A stretch of 64,000 nucleotides of DNA from JACJWR01 sp963752505 (GCA_963752505.1 CAVVYM010000009.1:1-64000); one strand, 5' to 3'. Shown: positions 42,770 through 52,508, counted from the first letter of the stretch. Translations and numbers: made by a program. The notes: generated from the sequence alone by a model not told the origin.

Positions 42770-45319
42770 CTATTCGCTGGCGATCGCTCGCAGCACGTTG
42801 AGCCGGGATGCTCGCCACGCGGGCCACAAGGCGGCGACCACACCGCCGACGGCCGAGATCACGACGAACAAGATGAGTTGCGGCACGTCGACGCCCAGTT
42901 CACTGATGCCCTCGTTGGCGAGCACCCGCTGCAGGCCGATGCCGTAGGCGACCCCCAGCACGAGGCCAAGCACGCTGCCCAGCACCGCAATGAGCACAGA
43001 TTCGATCAGGATCATGCGCCGCACCTGTTTGCGTGTCGTTCCCACCGCGCGGAGCAGACCGATCTCCTTGGTGCGCTCGAAGACGCTCAGGGCCAGGGTG
43101 TTGACGATTCCGAGGAAGGCGATGAGTACCGCCAGGATCAGGAGCGCCACGATGAAAGCCAGCAGTTGGTTGATGGAGGCGCGGATCTGTTCCTTGAACT
43201 CCACCTGGTCCTGCAGCGTCACGGTGGGGTAGGGCTCCAGGGCGGCGTCGAGGGCGGCGCGGACCGCTTCGGGATCGCTGTCCTTGTCCGTGGTGATGTA
43301 AACGGCGGAATCCTGCTCGGGCGATCCCAGCAACTCGGAGCTGGCATTGCCCGCAACCAGGCCTTGGAAGAAGCCGGCCGGTTCGTACAGGCCGCCCACC
43401 TTCACCTCGACCGGTCCGTTGAGCGTCAGGATGTTGAGTGTGCTGCCCACCCCGACGCCGAGGTCGGTGGCGGTGTCGGTATCGACGATCACAGTTCCCG
43501 GATCGTCGAGAGCCGCGAGGTCACCGGCGGAGAGGCTGAGGTTCAAGACGTCGCTGATGGCGCTCGGATCGACGATCGTGATGATTGTGGCGTTGTCGCC
43601 GGAACTTGGGATCTGCGCCACCGCAGAGCGCACGCCCGTGACAGTGTCGACACCCTCGACGCTGGCCACAGCCTCTTGTACGACTGGGGGGAACGGCTGG
43701 AAAGTGGCCCCGAAGACCACGTAGTCGGCACCGATGACGTCGTCCACCACCGCATCGGTGGATTTGATGGTGGACGTGGCGATGACACTCATGGCACTGA
43801 TGAGCGCGAGGCCGATCATCAGGGCACCGGCTGTGGCGGCAGTGCGCCGCGGGTTGCGACGAGCATTCTCGACCGCGAGTCGGCCCACGGTGCTGCGGGA
43901 GAACGGCAGCCCCAGTATGGGTACGAGCAGGCGGGCGGCAAGCGGGGCCAGAGCCAGTGCGGCGAACACGGCGGCGAGGGCGCTGAGGCCGAGCAGTTGG
44001 GCCGCCGCAGTGCCGTTGTCGGTGGGGCGAAGGGCGAGGACCGCGAAGATGGCCGCGATCGCCAGCAGGACGCCTCCTACGATGCCTCGGCGCAGCAGTG
44101 GAGCGGCGATCGGCGCCGACTCCTCCCGCATCGCGGCCACGGGAGGCACCATGGACGCTCGTCGGGCAGGCACCATCGCACTCACGAGGGTGACGACAAC
44201 GCCGATGCCGTAGGCCACGATGAAAGTGCGGGGGAGCAGCACCAATCCAGTGCCCGGCAGCGGAGCGCCGAGGAGTGCGAACAGGCCCTTGAGGCCCTGG
44301 GCCACTCCGACGCCGACGGCGAGGCCGAGGCTCGAGGCGACAAACGCCACGATGATTGCCTCGATCAACACTGACGTCCGAACCTGCCGACGCGTCGCAC
44401 CGATTGCACGCATCAGGGCCAGTTCGCGAGACCGCTGGGCCACCAGGATGCTGAAGGTGTTGTAGATCAGGAACGCAGAGACGAAGAGGGCGATCAAGCC
44501 GAATACCAGCAGGAAGGTGTTGAGGAAGCCGAGAGCCTCGTTGAGTTGATCGCTGAGCTCGGAGGCCACCTGCTCTCCGGTCTTGCTCTCGACATCGACG
44601 GGAAGGACAGGAGCGACGCGGTTCTGCAGTTCGGTCTGCGTGACATCCGGGTCACCAAGCACACGAATGGACGTGATTTCGCCCGGTCCGGTGAGTAACT
44701 CCTGAGCCACGTCGCCGGTCCACAGCACCACAGATGCGCCCCCACCCAGCAGTACGGGCTCGGCGATGCCGACCACGGTGGGCGTCACGCGTTCGCCGCT
44801 GGGCAGCAACACGGTGATAGTCGAGCCGATGGCAGCTTCCGCCTGATCGGAAGTCCGCTGGTCGACGACTACCGCGTCAGGGCCTTGCGGCTCATCGCCT
44901 TCCACAAGGCGCCATTCCGCCAGCGCCTCGGAATCGATCCACCCCTCGCCGAAGCCGACCGAACCCGGCCCACCGCCGGTTCCTAGCGGTTTGCCGTCCG
45001 GACCCAGAACCGAGACGTTGCGCACGACCACGGCGCCGACAGCTTCGGACACCCCCGGCACGGCCGCGACGTCAGTCACGACGGAGGCGGGCATGGTCCG
45101 TACTGCTCCATCGTTCTGGAAACCTGCGTCGAATGCCGCCACAGGTTCAATGACCAGGTCAACCTGACCGGCACTTGTGAGGTCGTTGAACGACTTCTGC
45201 AACGAGTCGGTGAAGATGAAGGTGCCGGCGACGAAAGCAACGCCAAGAATGATGGAGAGTGCAGACAGCGCCAGACGCACCTTGTAGGCGGCAAGCGCGC
45301 GCAGAGTAGCTCGCAGCAT
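42770..45319 (-). CDS. ABC transporter permease (FtsX/MacB type, duplicated)
   Basis: 849 residues. An N-terminal helix and extracytoplasmic domain (about 35-250) are followed by a three-helix FtsX block with QRSRELALMRAIGATRRQVRTSVLIEAI (about 290-380). A second periplasmic-type domain and a second FtsX block (FERTKEIGLLRAVGTTRKQVRRMILIES) close the protein. This doubled layout is typical of actinobacterial lipoprotein or toxic-compound export permeases, which move substrates out of the membrane rather than through it. The gene lies 4 bp downstream of its ATPase, so the two form an operon. Confidence 0.92.
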   Translation of the reverse strand: MLRATLRALAAYKVRLALSALSIILGVAFVAGTFIFTDSLQKSFNDLTSAGQVDLVIEPVAAFDAGFQNDGAVRTMPASVVTDVAAVPGVSEAVGAVVVRNVSVLGPDGKPLGTGGGPGSVGFGEGWIDSEALAEWRLVEGDEPQGPDAVVVDQRTSDQAEAAIGSTITVLLPSGERVTPTVVGIAEPVLLGGGASVVLWTGDVAQELLTGPGEITSIRVLGDPDVTQTELQNRVAPVLPVDVESKTGEQVASELSDQLNEALGFLNTFLLVFGLIALFVSAFLIYNTFSILVAQRSRELALMRAIGATRRQVRTSVLIEAIIVAFVASSLGLAVGVGVAQGLKGLFALLGAPLPGTGLVLLPRTFIVAYGIGVVVTLVSAMVPARRASMVPPVAAMREESAPIAAPLLRRGIVGGVLLAIAAIFAVLALRPTDNGTAAAQLLGLSALAAVFAALALAPLAARLLVPILGLPFSRSTVGRLAVENARRNPRRTAATAGALMIGLALISAMSVIATSTIKSTDAVVDDVIGADYVVFGATFQPFPPVVQEAVASVEGVDTVTGVRSAVAQIPSSGDNATIITIVDPSAISDVLNLSLSAGDLAALDDPGTVIVDTDTATDLGVGVGSTLNILTLNGPVEVKVGGLYEPAGFFQGLVAGNASSELLGSPEQDSAVYITTDKDSDPEAVRAALDAALEPYPTVTLQDQVEFKEQIRASINQLLAFIVALLILAVLIAFLGIVNTLALSVFERTKEIGLLRAVGTTRKQVRRMILIESVLIAVLGSVLGLVLGVAYGIGLQRVLANEGISELGVDVPQLILFVVISAVGGVVAALWPAWRASRLNVLRAIASE

Positions 45320-45323
45320 CGAA

Positions 45324-46115
45324 CTACTCGGCCTCAGTCAGGGCGACCCGATCGAGATGTTTCATGCGATCCAGCACCGCGTCGGCGGTGGGGTTGCGTA
45401 GTTCGTCCACCACACGACCGTCGGCGAGGAAGAGGACGCGGTCGGAATAGCTGGCCGCTGTCGCATCGTGAGTGACCATCGCGATTGTTTGTCCGAACTC
45501 GTCGACGCTGCGCCGCAAGAAGCCCAGCACCTCGGCCCCCGACCGGGAGTCGAGGTTTCCCGTGGGCTCGTCGGCGAAGATGATTGCTGGGCGACTCACG
45601 AGCGCGCGGGCACACGCCACACGCTGCTGTTGACCCCCAGAGAGCTCACTGGGTCGATGGTCGAGCCGGTCGCGCAGACCGACGGTGTCGATCACCGTGT
45701 CGTACCACTTCTGGTCGGGTTTCCGGCCAGCGATATCTAGCGGCAGCGTGATGTTCTCCGCGGCGTTGAGCGTGGGAATGAGGTTGAAGCTCTGGAATAC
45801 GAAGCCCACTTGGTCGCGACGCAGTTGCGTGAGCGCTTTGTCGCTGAGCACAGAGAGCGCTGCCTCACCGAGGAAGACCTCGCCGGCGGTGATGGAGTCG
45901 AGGCCGGCCATGCAGTGCATCAGGGTGCTCTTGCCGGAGCCCGACGGACCCATGATCGCGGTGAATTCGCCAGCCGTGAGCTGAACGTCGACCGCGTCGA
46001 GCGCAACCACCTGCATCGGGCCGCTGCCGTATATCTTGGTCAGGCCGACCGCCCGTGCGGCCGGAACGCCCTCACCGACAACGGATTTAGCGCCACTCCC
46101 GGGGTCTGCAGTCAT
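45324..46115 (-). CDS. ABC transporter ATP-binding protein (LolD/MacB type)
   Basis: 263 residues. Walker A GPSGSGKST at 56-64, then QVGFVFQSFNLIPTLNAAENITLPL, the signature LSGGQQQR near 158, and Walker B IIFADEPTGNLDS. The short insertion RVVDELRNPTADAVLDRMKHLDR is typical of LolD-type subunits. It powers the FtsX-like permease encoded just downstream. TAGCGT 6 nt before ATG 46115 suggests a leaderless operon start. Confidence 0.95.
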   Translation of the reverse strand: MTADPGSGAKSVVGEGVPAARAVGLTKIYGSGPMQVVALDAVDVQLTAGEFTAIMGPSGSGKSTLMHCMAGLDSITAGEVFLGEAALSVLSDKALTQLRRDQVGFVFQSFNLIPTLNAAENITLPLDIAGRKPDQKWYDTVIDTVGLRDRLDHRPSELSGGQQQRVACARALVSRPAIIFADEPTGNLDSRSGAEVLGFLRRSVDEFGQTIAMVTHDATAASYSDRVLFLADGRVVDELRNPTADAVLDRMKHLDRVALTEAE

Positions 46116-46121
46116 CCTTCG

Positions 46122-46127
46122 ACGCTA
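46122..46127 (-). promoter_or_regulatory. -10 hexamer TAGCGT of the ABC exporter operon
   Basis: Ends 6 nt before ATG 46115. It overlaps the last codons and stop of the upstream RecB-like gene (stop at 46125). Confidence 0.5.
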
Positions 46128-47048
46128 CCTGACATCGCCGCGCGCGGCCCTTTGAGTCGGCAGCGGCGGGGCCACGCCGCCTTGGGCCGGGCAGAACTCG
46201 GTGAAGGAGCACCAGCGGCAGTGGGCACCTGGCCGCGGTTGCCACTCTCCGGTCTCGCTGATGGCCACGATCGACTCCCACAACCGACGTACCTTCGACT
46301 CGAAAGTGCGAAGATCGTCGATCTCGGGCACCAGTCGCAGGAATTCGCCGTTGCCGAGGTAGGTCAGTTGCAGCATCTTCGGCAGGGCGCCGGTCATGCG
46401 CCAGATGACCAGGGCGTAGAAGCGCAGTTGAAACATGGCCTTCTGTTCGAAGTGCGGACCCGGTGAGCGTCCGGTCTTGTAGTCCACGATGCGCACACCG
46501 ACGTCTTCGGCGACGTCGACGCGGTCGACGAAACCGCGGAGCACCGGACCGTCGGGTAGTTGGTATTCCACGTGCAGTTCCCGATGGGCCGGCTGTAGGA
46601 ACCTGGGGTCTTCCATGGCGAAGTACGTGGCGAGCAGCGGCTCGGATTCGGCCAGCCAAGCAGCGGTCTGGGCCGGCGAGGCCTCAGCATCGCCGAGCGC
46701 GGCGAGCAGCTCGGGCTCGTCGGCCACGAGCTCGTCCCAGGAACTCGGGAGCAAGTCGACCGCGGTGCGCAGGGTTCGCTCTGGCGCGGGGACGTCGAAG
46801 ATGCGTTCAAGGACCGAGTGGATCAGGGTGCCGCGCGCCATGGCGGGCGTGGGTTCTTCCGGCAGTCGGTCGATCGTCCGAAAGCGGTAGAGCAGCGGGC
46901 AGGTGGTGAAGTCCGACGCCCGCGACGGTGACAGGGCACCGAGGAGTGGGTGACCGGAGTGGCGTTCGGTGTGCCACAACTCGTCCGGCGGGATGAGAAC
47001 CACCGGGGGCGAGTCTGCCCGGGTCCGTGCAGATAGTGCTGACGTCAT
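46125..47048 (-). CDS. RecB-family (PD-(D/E)XK) exonuclease
   Basis: 307 residues, counterpart of M. tuberculosis Rv2119. A single-domain nuclease related to the RecB/AddB C-terminal domain. Seen: SRASDFTTCPLLYRFR (first Fe-S Cys, C50), HSVLERIFD with the His, the catalytic Asp and Glu-x-Lys-like strand in FVDRVDVAEDVGVRIVDYKTG, and the last three cluster cysteines C277, C280 and C286 (HCRWC...FC). The nuclease core is intact with an iron-sulfur cluster. No helicase is encoded beside it. Likely DNA repair. Confidence 0.92.
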   Translation of the reverse strand: MTSALSARTRADSPPVVLIPPDELWHTERHSGHPLLGALSPSRASDFTTCPLLYRFRTIDRLPEEPTPAMARGTLIHSVLERIFDVPAPERTLRTAVDLLPSSWDELVADEPELLAALGDAEASPAQTAAWLAESEPLLATYFAMEDPRFLQPAHRELHVEYQLPDGPVLRGFVDRVDVAEDVGVRIVDYKTGRSPGPHFEQKAMFQLRFYALVIWRMTGALPKMLQLTYLGNGEFLRLVPEIDDLRTFESKVRRLWESIVAISETGEWQPRPGAHCRWCSFTEFCPAQGGVAPPLPTQRAARGDVR

Positions 47049-47054
47049 GGGGCA

Positions 47055-47060
47055 AGCCTA
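47055..47060 (-). promoter_or_regulatory. -10 hexamer TAGGCT of RecB-like gene
   Basis: Ends 6 nt before ATG 47048 on the minus strand. Confidence 0.5.
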
Positions 47061-47103
47061 GGCGGGGGTCCGACAAATCGGGCGCAGGCGTGTGGACGAG
47101 TTG

Positions 47104-48213
47104 TCACGCCAGGGCACGTTCGACGTCATCAACAAAGAGCACGCCGTAGATGGCACCGTCGGCATCACGCACCAGCAAGGCCGGCGCTCCCGCGCGCCGG
47201 AGAGCGTCGATGAGGTCGTGGCCCGATGACTCGGCGGCCACGTGGGCGCCGGTGGGGAGCGGAGTGGCCAGCGAACTGACGGGAATCCAGGCTCGGCGTT
47301 CCGGTGGCGTGGCAGCAGCCGCGGTCTCATTCACGATTCCAGTTGGCCGGCCACCGTCGTCGAGTACCACGATCGCGCCGGCGTGGGAGTCGTACATGCG
47401 TTGGCGGGCCAGCGCCAACGATTCGTCGCCGCGTGCCGGAACTGCCCGCCGCGCCAGTGCGGCGGCTCGCAGGGAGGGGATTCTCCGCTCGAGCGTTGAC
47501 TGGCGAAGGGCCGCCGTCGCGCCAACCCAGACGAACACGCCGAACACGGCGGCCACCACAACAGTCAGCAGGCCGATGCCAGAGCCGGGGATGGCTGCCA
47601 AGACCAGCGGGATGAGCACGACCAGAACCGCCAGCGCCCGGCCGGTCCAGGCCGCGATGGTGGTGCCGCGGTACTCGCTCCCACTGAGTTTCCACGCCAG
47701 GGCGCGCACGATGCCGCCACCGTCGAGTGGCAGTCCCGGCAACAGGTTCAATACACCGAGCAGGACGTTGGTCCACACCAGGGCCGATGTCACGTTGGCG
47801 ACCACCGCAGGCATCGAATCCCCCACGGCGACCAGTGCCCCTTGGAGCACCGCTGCGAGGCCCAACGTGGCAAGCGGTCCACTCGCCGCGATGGCGGCCT
47901 CCCGGCCCGGTGTGATGGCGGCGCGTTCGTACACCGTGAACCCGCCGAAGATCCACAACGTGATGCCGTGCACCTTGTTTCCGAGGCTCCGTGCGGTGAT
48001 GCCATGGGCAAGCTCGTGGATGAGGATGGCCACGTAGAGCAGTACGGCGAATACGACTGCCGCGGCCATGCCGGTGCCCCCCGCGCCGAAACTCGGCGCC
48101 CAGAGCCAGGCGATCAGGCCCACACCCAGCAGCCCCGACAGCGGGACCGAGACCGGCATGCCGATCATCGTGAACTGCAGCCCGTTCGTGCGGCGGGCTG
48201 CCTCGTCGCTCAT
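47104..48213 (-). CDS. Site-2 protease (M50) with CBS domains
   Basis: 369 residues. An intramembrane zinc metalloprotease: HELAH (H66, E67, H70) in the third helix and NLLPGLPLDGG with the third zinc ligand D164. About six hydrophobic segments to residue 235, followed by two CBS motifs (VPARGDESLALARQRM, GAIVVLDDGGRPTGIV, then APALLVRDADGAIYGVL) that may sense adenosine nucleotides. This is the Rip3-like/SpoIVFB-type layout. It may cleave membrane-tethered regulators such as anti-sigma factors; the target is unknown. Divergent from trmI. Confidence 0.93.
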   Translation of the reverse strand: MSDEAARRTNGLQFTMIGMPVSVPLSGLLGVGLIAWLWAPSFGAGGTGMAAAVVFAVLLYVAILIHELAHGITARSLGNKVHGITLWIFGGFTVYERAAITPGREAAIAASGPLATLGLAAVLQGALVAVGDSMPAVVANVTSALVWTNVLLGVLNLLPGLPLDGGGIVRALAWKLSGSEYRGTTIAAWTGRALAVLVVLIPLVLAAIPGSGIGLLTVVVAAVFGVFVWVGATAALRQSTLERRIPSLRAAALARRAVPARGDESLALARQRMYDSHAGAIVVLDDGGRPTGIVNETAAAATPPERRAWIPVSSLATPLPTGAHVAAESSGHDLIDALRRAGAPALLVRDADGAIYGVLFVDDVERALA

Positions 48214-48219
48214 TTGGGA

Positions 48220-48225
48220 AGTCTA
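48220..48225 (-). promoter_or_regulatory. -10 hexamer TAGACT of site-2 protease gene
   Basis: Ends 6 nt before ATG 48213 on the minus strand. Confidence 0.5.
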
Positions 48226-48294
48226 ACTGTCGCCTCACCTATCGGCGCCTTTGGCAACGTTCGTGCGCCCGACTTCTCCGTCGGCACCCCAGCG

Positions 48295-48300
48295 TAGGCT
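48295..48300 (+). promoter_or_regulatory. -10 hexamer TAGGCT of trmI
   Basis: Ends 8 nt before ATG 48309. Confidence 0.5.
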
Positions 48301-48308
48301 CGCGAATC

Positions 48309-49232
48309 ATGAGCGAATCTGGCGCCGAGGCCCGCAGCGGCCTCCTGCGGGTGGGTGATCGGGTGCAGTTGGCCGATCCCAAGGGCCGGCTGCACACCGT
48401 CACATTGGAACCCGGTCGGCTGTTCCACACCTCGAAGGGCTCGATTGCCCACGACGACCTGATCGGCGGGCCCGAGGGCGTCGTGGTCATGAGCAGCAAA
48501 GGAACCCCCTACGTCGCCGCGCGCCCGCTGCTGTCCGACTTCGTGCTGTCGATGCCGCGCGGCGCAACTGTGGTCTACCCCAAAGATGCGGCCATGATCG
48601 TCGGGATGGCCGACGTGTACCCGGGAGCCGTGGTCGTCGAAGCCGGGGCTGGTTCGGGGGCGCTGACGTGCAGCCTGCTGCGCGCGGTGGGCCCCACCGG
48701 TCGGGTGCTCTCGTTCGAGCGGCGGGCCGACTTCGCCGCGATCGCTGCGCGCAACGTGGAGACGTTTTTCGGTGTCGAGCAACCGGGCTGGATCCTCCAC
48801 GTGGGGGAATTCGCCTCGTCCGAGGGGGACGGTTCGGCCGATCGCGTGGTGCTCGACATGCTGGCCGCCTGGGAATGCGTGCCCACCGCTGCGGCGTGGC
48901 TGCGTCCCGGTGGGGTGCTATGCGTCTACGTGGCCACCACCACTCAGTTGTCGCGAGTCGTTGAGACGCTGCGCGAAGACGGGCGGTGGACCGAGCCGCA
49001 GGCCAGCGAGACGCTGGTGCGCCCCTGGCACGTCGAGGGCCTCGCTGTGCGGCCGTCACACCGGATGGTGGGGCACACCGGGTTCCTCGTGCTGGCACGT
49101 CGGCTCGCCGATGGAACTGTGCTGCCCACCCGGCGCACACGCCCGGCCAAAGGTGCCTATGGGCAGGACTGGCGTGGCGGCGGAGAATCCGGCGTCAGCG
49201 GAACTGGTGGCAATTCCGGCCCGGCTGGGTAG
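48309..49232 (+). CDS. trmI: tRNA (adenine-58-N1)-methyltransferase TrmI
   Basis: 307 residues, counterpart of Rv2118c. SAM-dependent methylation of A58 in the tRNA T-loop. Seen: the small N-terminal beta domain (RVQLADPKGRLHTVTL), PRGATVVYPKDAAMIV, SAM motif VVEAGAGSGALTCSLL, acidic strand LSFERRADF, and DRVVLDMLAAWE (motif with the product Asp-Met). The Gly-rich C-terminal tail after 290 (WRGGGESGVSGTGGN) is an unusual flexible extension. Just upstream of mpa, as in other actinobacteria. Confidence 0.95.
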   Translation: MSESGAEARSGLLRVGDRVQLADPKGRLHTVTLEPGRLFHTSKGSIAHDDLIGGPEGVVVMSSKGTPYVAARPLLSDFVLSMPRGATVVYPKDAAMIVGMADVYPGAVVVEAGAGSGALTCSLLRAVGPTGRVLSFERRADFAAIAARNVETFFGVEQPGWILHVGEFASSEGDGSADRVVLDMLAAWECVPTAAAWLRPGGVLCVYVATTTQLSRVVETLREDGRWTEPQASETLVRPWHVEGLAVRPSHRMVGHTGFLVLARRLADGTVLPTRRTRPAKGAYGQDWRGGGESGVSGTGGNSGPAG

Positions 49233-49235
49233 GGT
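49230..49235 (+). promoter_or_regulatory. -10 hexamer TAGGGT upstream of mpa
   Basis: Overlaps the trmI stop region. With transcription starting near 49242 the leader would be about 27 nt and contain AGGAGG (49258-49263), 5 nt before ATG 49269. Confidence 0.45.
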
Positions 49236-49268
49236 TGGGTCAGTCAACGCGAGGCCCAGGAGGCGACT

Positions 49269-50939
49269 ATGGCGGACCGTTATGAGGGTCGACCACACCG
49301 GCAGGACGAGGAGAGCGGTGCGGCCGATAATGCTGCCCTCAAGGCGTCGCTAGCCTCCGCTCGGGAGTCCAACGAACGTCTTGCGAGCACGCTGCGCGAC
49401 GCGCGCGACCAGATCGTGTCCCTGCGCGAAGAGCTTGATCGACTGGGTGAACCGCCCAACAGCTACGGCGTCTTCTTGGCGCTGCACGGCGACGGGATGG
49501 CCGACATCATGGTCTCCGGTCGCAAGCATCGAGTGGTGATCAGCCCAGGTGTGGACGCCGAGGTCCTGGTGCCTGGCCAGGAGGTGATGCTCAACGACAC
49601 CCTCAACGTGGTCGCGGCCTGCGAGTTCGAGCGCGTCGGCGAGATCGTCATGTTCAAGGAGTTCCTGCCGCCGGGGGACCGGGCGCTGGTGCTGGGGAAC
49701 ACCGACGAGGAACGAGTGGTCCGCCTCGCCGAACCGTTGCGCGGCGCCGTGATCCGCGCTGGCGACTCGCTCCTGCTGGACGCGCGCGCCGGATACGCCT
49801 ATGAGCGCATCCCCAAGTCCGAGGTCGAGGAGCTCGTCCTGGAGGAAGTGCCGGACATCGCCTACACCGACATCGGCGGGCTCGCCTCGCAGATCGAGCA
49901 GATTCGCGACGCCGTCGAATTGCCCTACTTGCACGCGGATCTCTACGCCGAGCATGAGTTGCGCCCACCGAAGGGGATCCTGCTTTACGGCCCACCCGGT
50001 TGCGGCAAAACCCTGATCGCGAAAGCCGTCGCCGCGTCGCTGGCTCGCAAGGTGGTCGAGCGCACCGGCACCGCCGAAGGTCGCTCGTTTTTCCTGAACA
50101 TCAAGGGCCCGGAGTTGCTCAACAAGTACGTCGGGGAGACCGAGCGTCACATCCGGCTGGTCTTCCAGCGAGCGCGGGAGAAGGCCAGCGAGGGCATGCC
50201 GGTGATCGTGTTCTTCGACGAGATGGATTCGCTGTTCCGCACCCGGGGCTCCGGTGTGTCCTCGGATGTCGAGAACACAATCGTCCCGCAGTTGCTCAGC
50301 GAGATCGACGGCGTCGAGGGCCTGGAGAACGTGATCGTCATCGGCGCCTCCAATCGCGAGGACATGATCGACCCGGCCATCCTGCGGCCCGGCCGGCTCG
50401 ACGTGAAGATCAAGATCGACCGTCCCGATGCCCAGGCCGCCGGCGACATCATGAGCAAGTACCTGACGGCCAGGTTGCCGCTGCATCCCGACGACCTCGC
50501 AGAGCACGACGGCGACGAGGAGGCGTGCGTCCGGGGAATGATTCAACGTTCGGTCGAGCGCATGTACTCCGAATCCGAAGACAACCGTTTTCTGGAAGTC
50601 ACCTACGCCAACGGTGACAAGGAAGTTCTGTATTTCAAGGACTTCAATTCCGGTGCGATGCTGGAGAACATCATCGCCAGGGCCAAGAAGTCGGCGATTA
50701 AGGAATTCCTGGCCACCGGAAACAAGGGCATCCGGGTGCAGCACCTGTTGGAAGCCTGCGTCGACGAGTTCCGTGAGAACGAGGACCTCCCCAACACCAC
50801 CAATCCGGACGACTGGGCGCGGATCTCGGGCAAGAAGGGCGAGCGCATCGTGTTCATCCGCACCCTGGTGCACGGCAAGACCGGCGGTGAGCCGGGCCGC
50901 TCCATCGACACCACGTCGAACACCGGGCAATACCTGTAG
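49269..50939 (+). CDS. mpa: Proteasomal AAA ATPase Mpa/ARC
   Basis: 556 residues. A hexameric ring that unfolds pupylated proteins and feeds them to the 20S proteasome. An N-terminal coiled coil (about 20-60; binds Pup) is followed by two OB-fold domains (about 65-195). The AAA domain has Walker A GPPGCGKT at 241-248, Walker B FFDEMDS with D317-E318, and GASNREDMIDPAILRPGRLD. The C-terminus ends in Gln-Tyr-Leu, the gate-opening motif. Counterpart of Rv2115c. Directly upstream of dop. Confidence 0.97.
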   Translation: MADRYEGRPHRQDEESGAADNAALKASLASARESNERLASTLRDARDQIVSLREELDRLGEPPNSYGVFLALHGDGMADIMVSGRKHRVVISPGVDAEVLVPGQEVMLNDTLNVVAACEFERVGEIVMFKEFLPPGDRALVLGNTDEERVVRLAEPLRGAVIRAGDSLLLDARAGYAYERIPKSEVEELVLEEVPDIAYTDIGGLASQIEQIRDAVELPYLHADLYAEHELRPPKGILLYGPPGCGKTLIAKAVAASLARKVVERTGTAEGRSFFLNIKGPELLNKYVGETERHIRLVFQRAREKASEGMPVIVFFDEMDSLFRTRGSGVSSDVENTIVPQLLSEIDGVEGLENVIVIGASNREDMIDPAILRPGRLDVKIKIDRPDAQAAGDIMSKYLTARLPLHPDDLAEHDGDEEACVRGMIQRSVERMYSESEDNRFLEVTYANGDKEVLYFKDFNSGAMLENIIARAKKSAIKEFLATGNKGIRVQHLLEACVDEFRENEDLPNTTNPDDWARISGKKGERIVFIRTLVHGKTGGEPGRSIDTTSNTGQYL

Positions 50940-50951
50940 GGGCAGCCGGGC

Positions 50952-50957
50952 TAGGCT
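50952..50957 (+). promoter_or_regulatory. -10 hexamer TAGGCT of dop
   Basis: Ends 6 nt before GTG 50964. Suggests dop has its own leaderless transcript besides read-through from mpa. Confidence 0.5.
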
Positions 50958-50963
50958 CAGCGC

Positions 50964-52508
50964 GTGACAGTGCGACGGGTGATGGGCATCGAGACCGAGT
51001 ACGGCGTCACGGTTCCCGGTCGGCCCAACGTCAACGCCATGGTGCTCTCCACGCACGTCGTCAACGCCTATGCCTCCGAATGCGGTCTCACCGGGCAACG
51101 CCGGGCCCGCTGGGACTACCAGGAGGAGTCGCCGCTGCGCGACGCCCGCGGCTTCGACATGACCCGCGCCGAGGCAGATCCGTCGCAGCTCACCGACGAC
51201 GATCTCGGCTTGGCCAACGTGATTCTGGTCAACGGGGCCAGGCTCTACGTGGATCACGCGCACCCCGAGTACTCCTCGCCGGAGGTCATGACGCCGCGCC
51301 AGGCTGTGCTCTACGACCGAGTTGGGCAGGTGGTGATGGCGCGGGCCGGTCGCCTCGCCTCGGCGATCCCGGCGGTGGGGAAAGTTGGGCTCTACAAGAA
51401 CAACACCGACAACAAGGGCGCCTCCTACGGCACCCACGAGAACTACCTCATGAGCCGGCGGACCCCCTTCGCGGACGTGGTGCGCCACCTCACCCCCTTT
51501 CTCATCTCACGGCCGGTGTTTGCCGGCGCGGGACGGGTAGGCATCGGCCAGGACGGGAAGCAGGACGGCTACCAGTTGTCGTCGCGGGCCGACTTCTTCG
51601 AGGTCGAGGTGGGCCTCGAGACCACTCTCAAACGACCCATCATCAACACCCGCGACGAACCGCATGCGGATCCGGAGTTCCATCGTCGCCTGCACGTGAT
51701 CATCGGCGATGCGAATCTCAGCGAGGTGGCGACCTACGTCAAGATGGGGGCCACTTCGCTGGTCATCGGAATGATCGAGGCCGGGTGGCTGGCCGACGAT
51801 CTCATGCCGGTCAACCCCGTCGCGGCGCTGCATGCAATCAGTCACGACACCACTCTGCGCGGCACCGTCGCCATGCGTGACGGCCGCAACCTCAGCGGCC
51901 TGCAAATCCAGCGAGAGTACGCCGATCAGGCGGTGAAGTTCGTCGACGGCACCGTTGGCTCGGATGTCGACGACGAGACTGCCGACGTGCTGCAGCGTTG
52001 GCACGCACTGCTCGACGGCCTCGACAACGACCCGGACGACGTCGCCGATCAGGTTGATTGGGTCGCCAAACGGCGACTGCTCGATGGCTATCGGCGCCGC
52101 GACGGAATCGATTGGGGCAACGCACGGCTGGAATTGATCGACCTGCAGTACTCCGACGTCCAACCGGAGAAGGGCCTCGCCGCAAAACTTGAGTCAAGGG
52201 GGCTCCTCCAACGCCTCACCACCGACGACGAAGTGGACTTCGCCCTCGAACATCCGCCCACCGACACGCGGGCCTACTTTCGCGGGGAGTGCATCCGCCG
52301 CTACGGCGCGGATGTCGCCGCCGCCAGTTGGGACTCGGTGATCTTCGATCTACCGGGCCACGATCCGTTGGTTCGGGTGCCCACGCTGGATCCATTCAAA
52401 GGCACCGAGGGCCACGTTCGCGCACTGCTCGACGCCAGTCCAGACGCTGCCGCGCTGGTCCGTACGTTGACCGCTGGCGGCCAGACGAGTCGTCCGCGCC
52501 GCGGTTGA
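50964..52508 (+). CDS. dop: Pup deamidase/depupylase Dop
   Basis: 514 residues from GTG 50964. Converts the C-terminal Gln of Pup to Glu and removes Pup from substrates. Carboxylate-amine ligase fold with the catalytic start MGIETEYGVTVPG. A longer N-terminal segment (about 40-80, the Dop loop: RARWDYQEESPLRDARGFDM) separates it from PafA. Further motifs are HPEYSSPEVMTPR, KNNTDNKGASYGTHENYL, RPIINTRDEPHAD and FRGECIRRYG. Counterpart of Rv2112c. Needed here because Pup ends in Gln. Confidence 0.97.
   Translation: MTVRRVMGIETEYGVTVPGRPNVNAMVLSTHVVNAYASECGLTGQRRARWDYQEESPLRDARGFDMTRAEADPSQLTDDDLGLANVILVNGARLYVDHAHPEYSSPEVMTPRQAVLYDRVGQVVMARAGRLASAIPAVGKVGLYKNNTDNKGASYGTHENYLMSRRTPFADVVRHLTPFLISRPVFAGAGRVGIGQDGKQDGYQLSSRADFFEVEVGLETTLKRPIINTRDEPHADPEFHRRLHVIIGDANLSEVATYVKMGATSLVIGMIEAGWLADDLMPVNPVAALHAISHDTTLRGTVAMRDGRNLSGLQIQREYADQAVKFVDGTVGSDVDDETADVLQRWHALLDGLDNDPDDVADQVDWVAKRRLLDGYRRRDGIDWGNARLELIDLQYSDVQPEKGLAAKLESRGLLQRLTTDDEVDFALEHPPTDTRAYFRGECIRRYGADVAAASWDSVIFDLPGHDPLVRVPTLDPFKGTEGHVRALLDASPDAAALVRTLTAGGQTSRPRRG

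Noticed and set aside
42878..44374. 498-codon plus-strand frame
   Set aside because: Antisense to the ABC permease gene, which has clear FtsX motifs.
49350..51488. 712-codon minus-strand frame across mpa and dop
   Set aside because: Shadow of two certain genes; no recognisable protein features.
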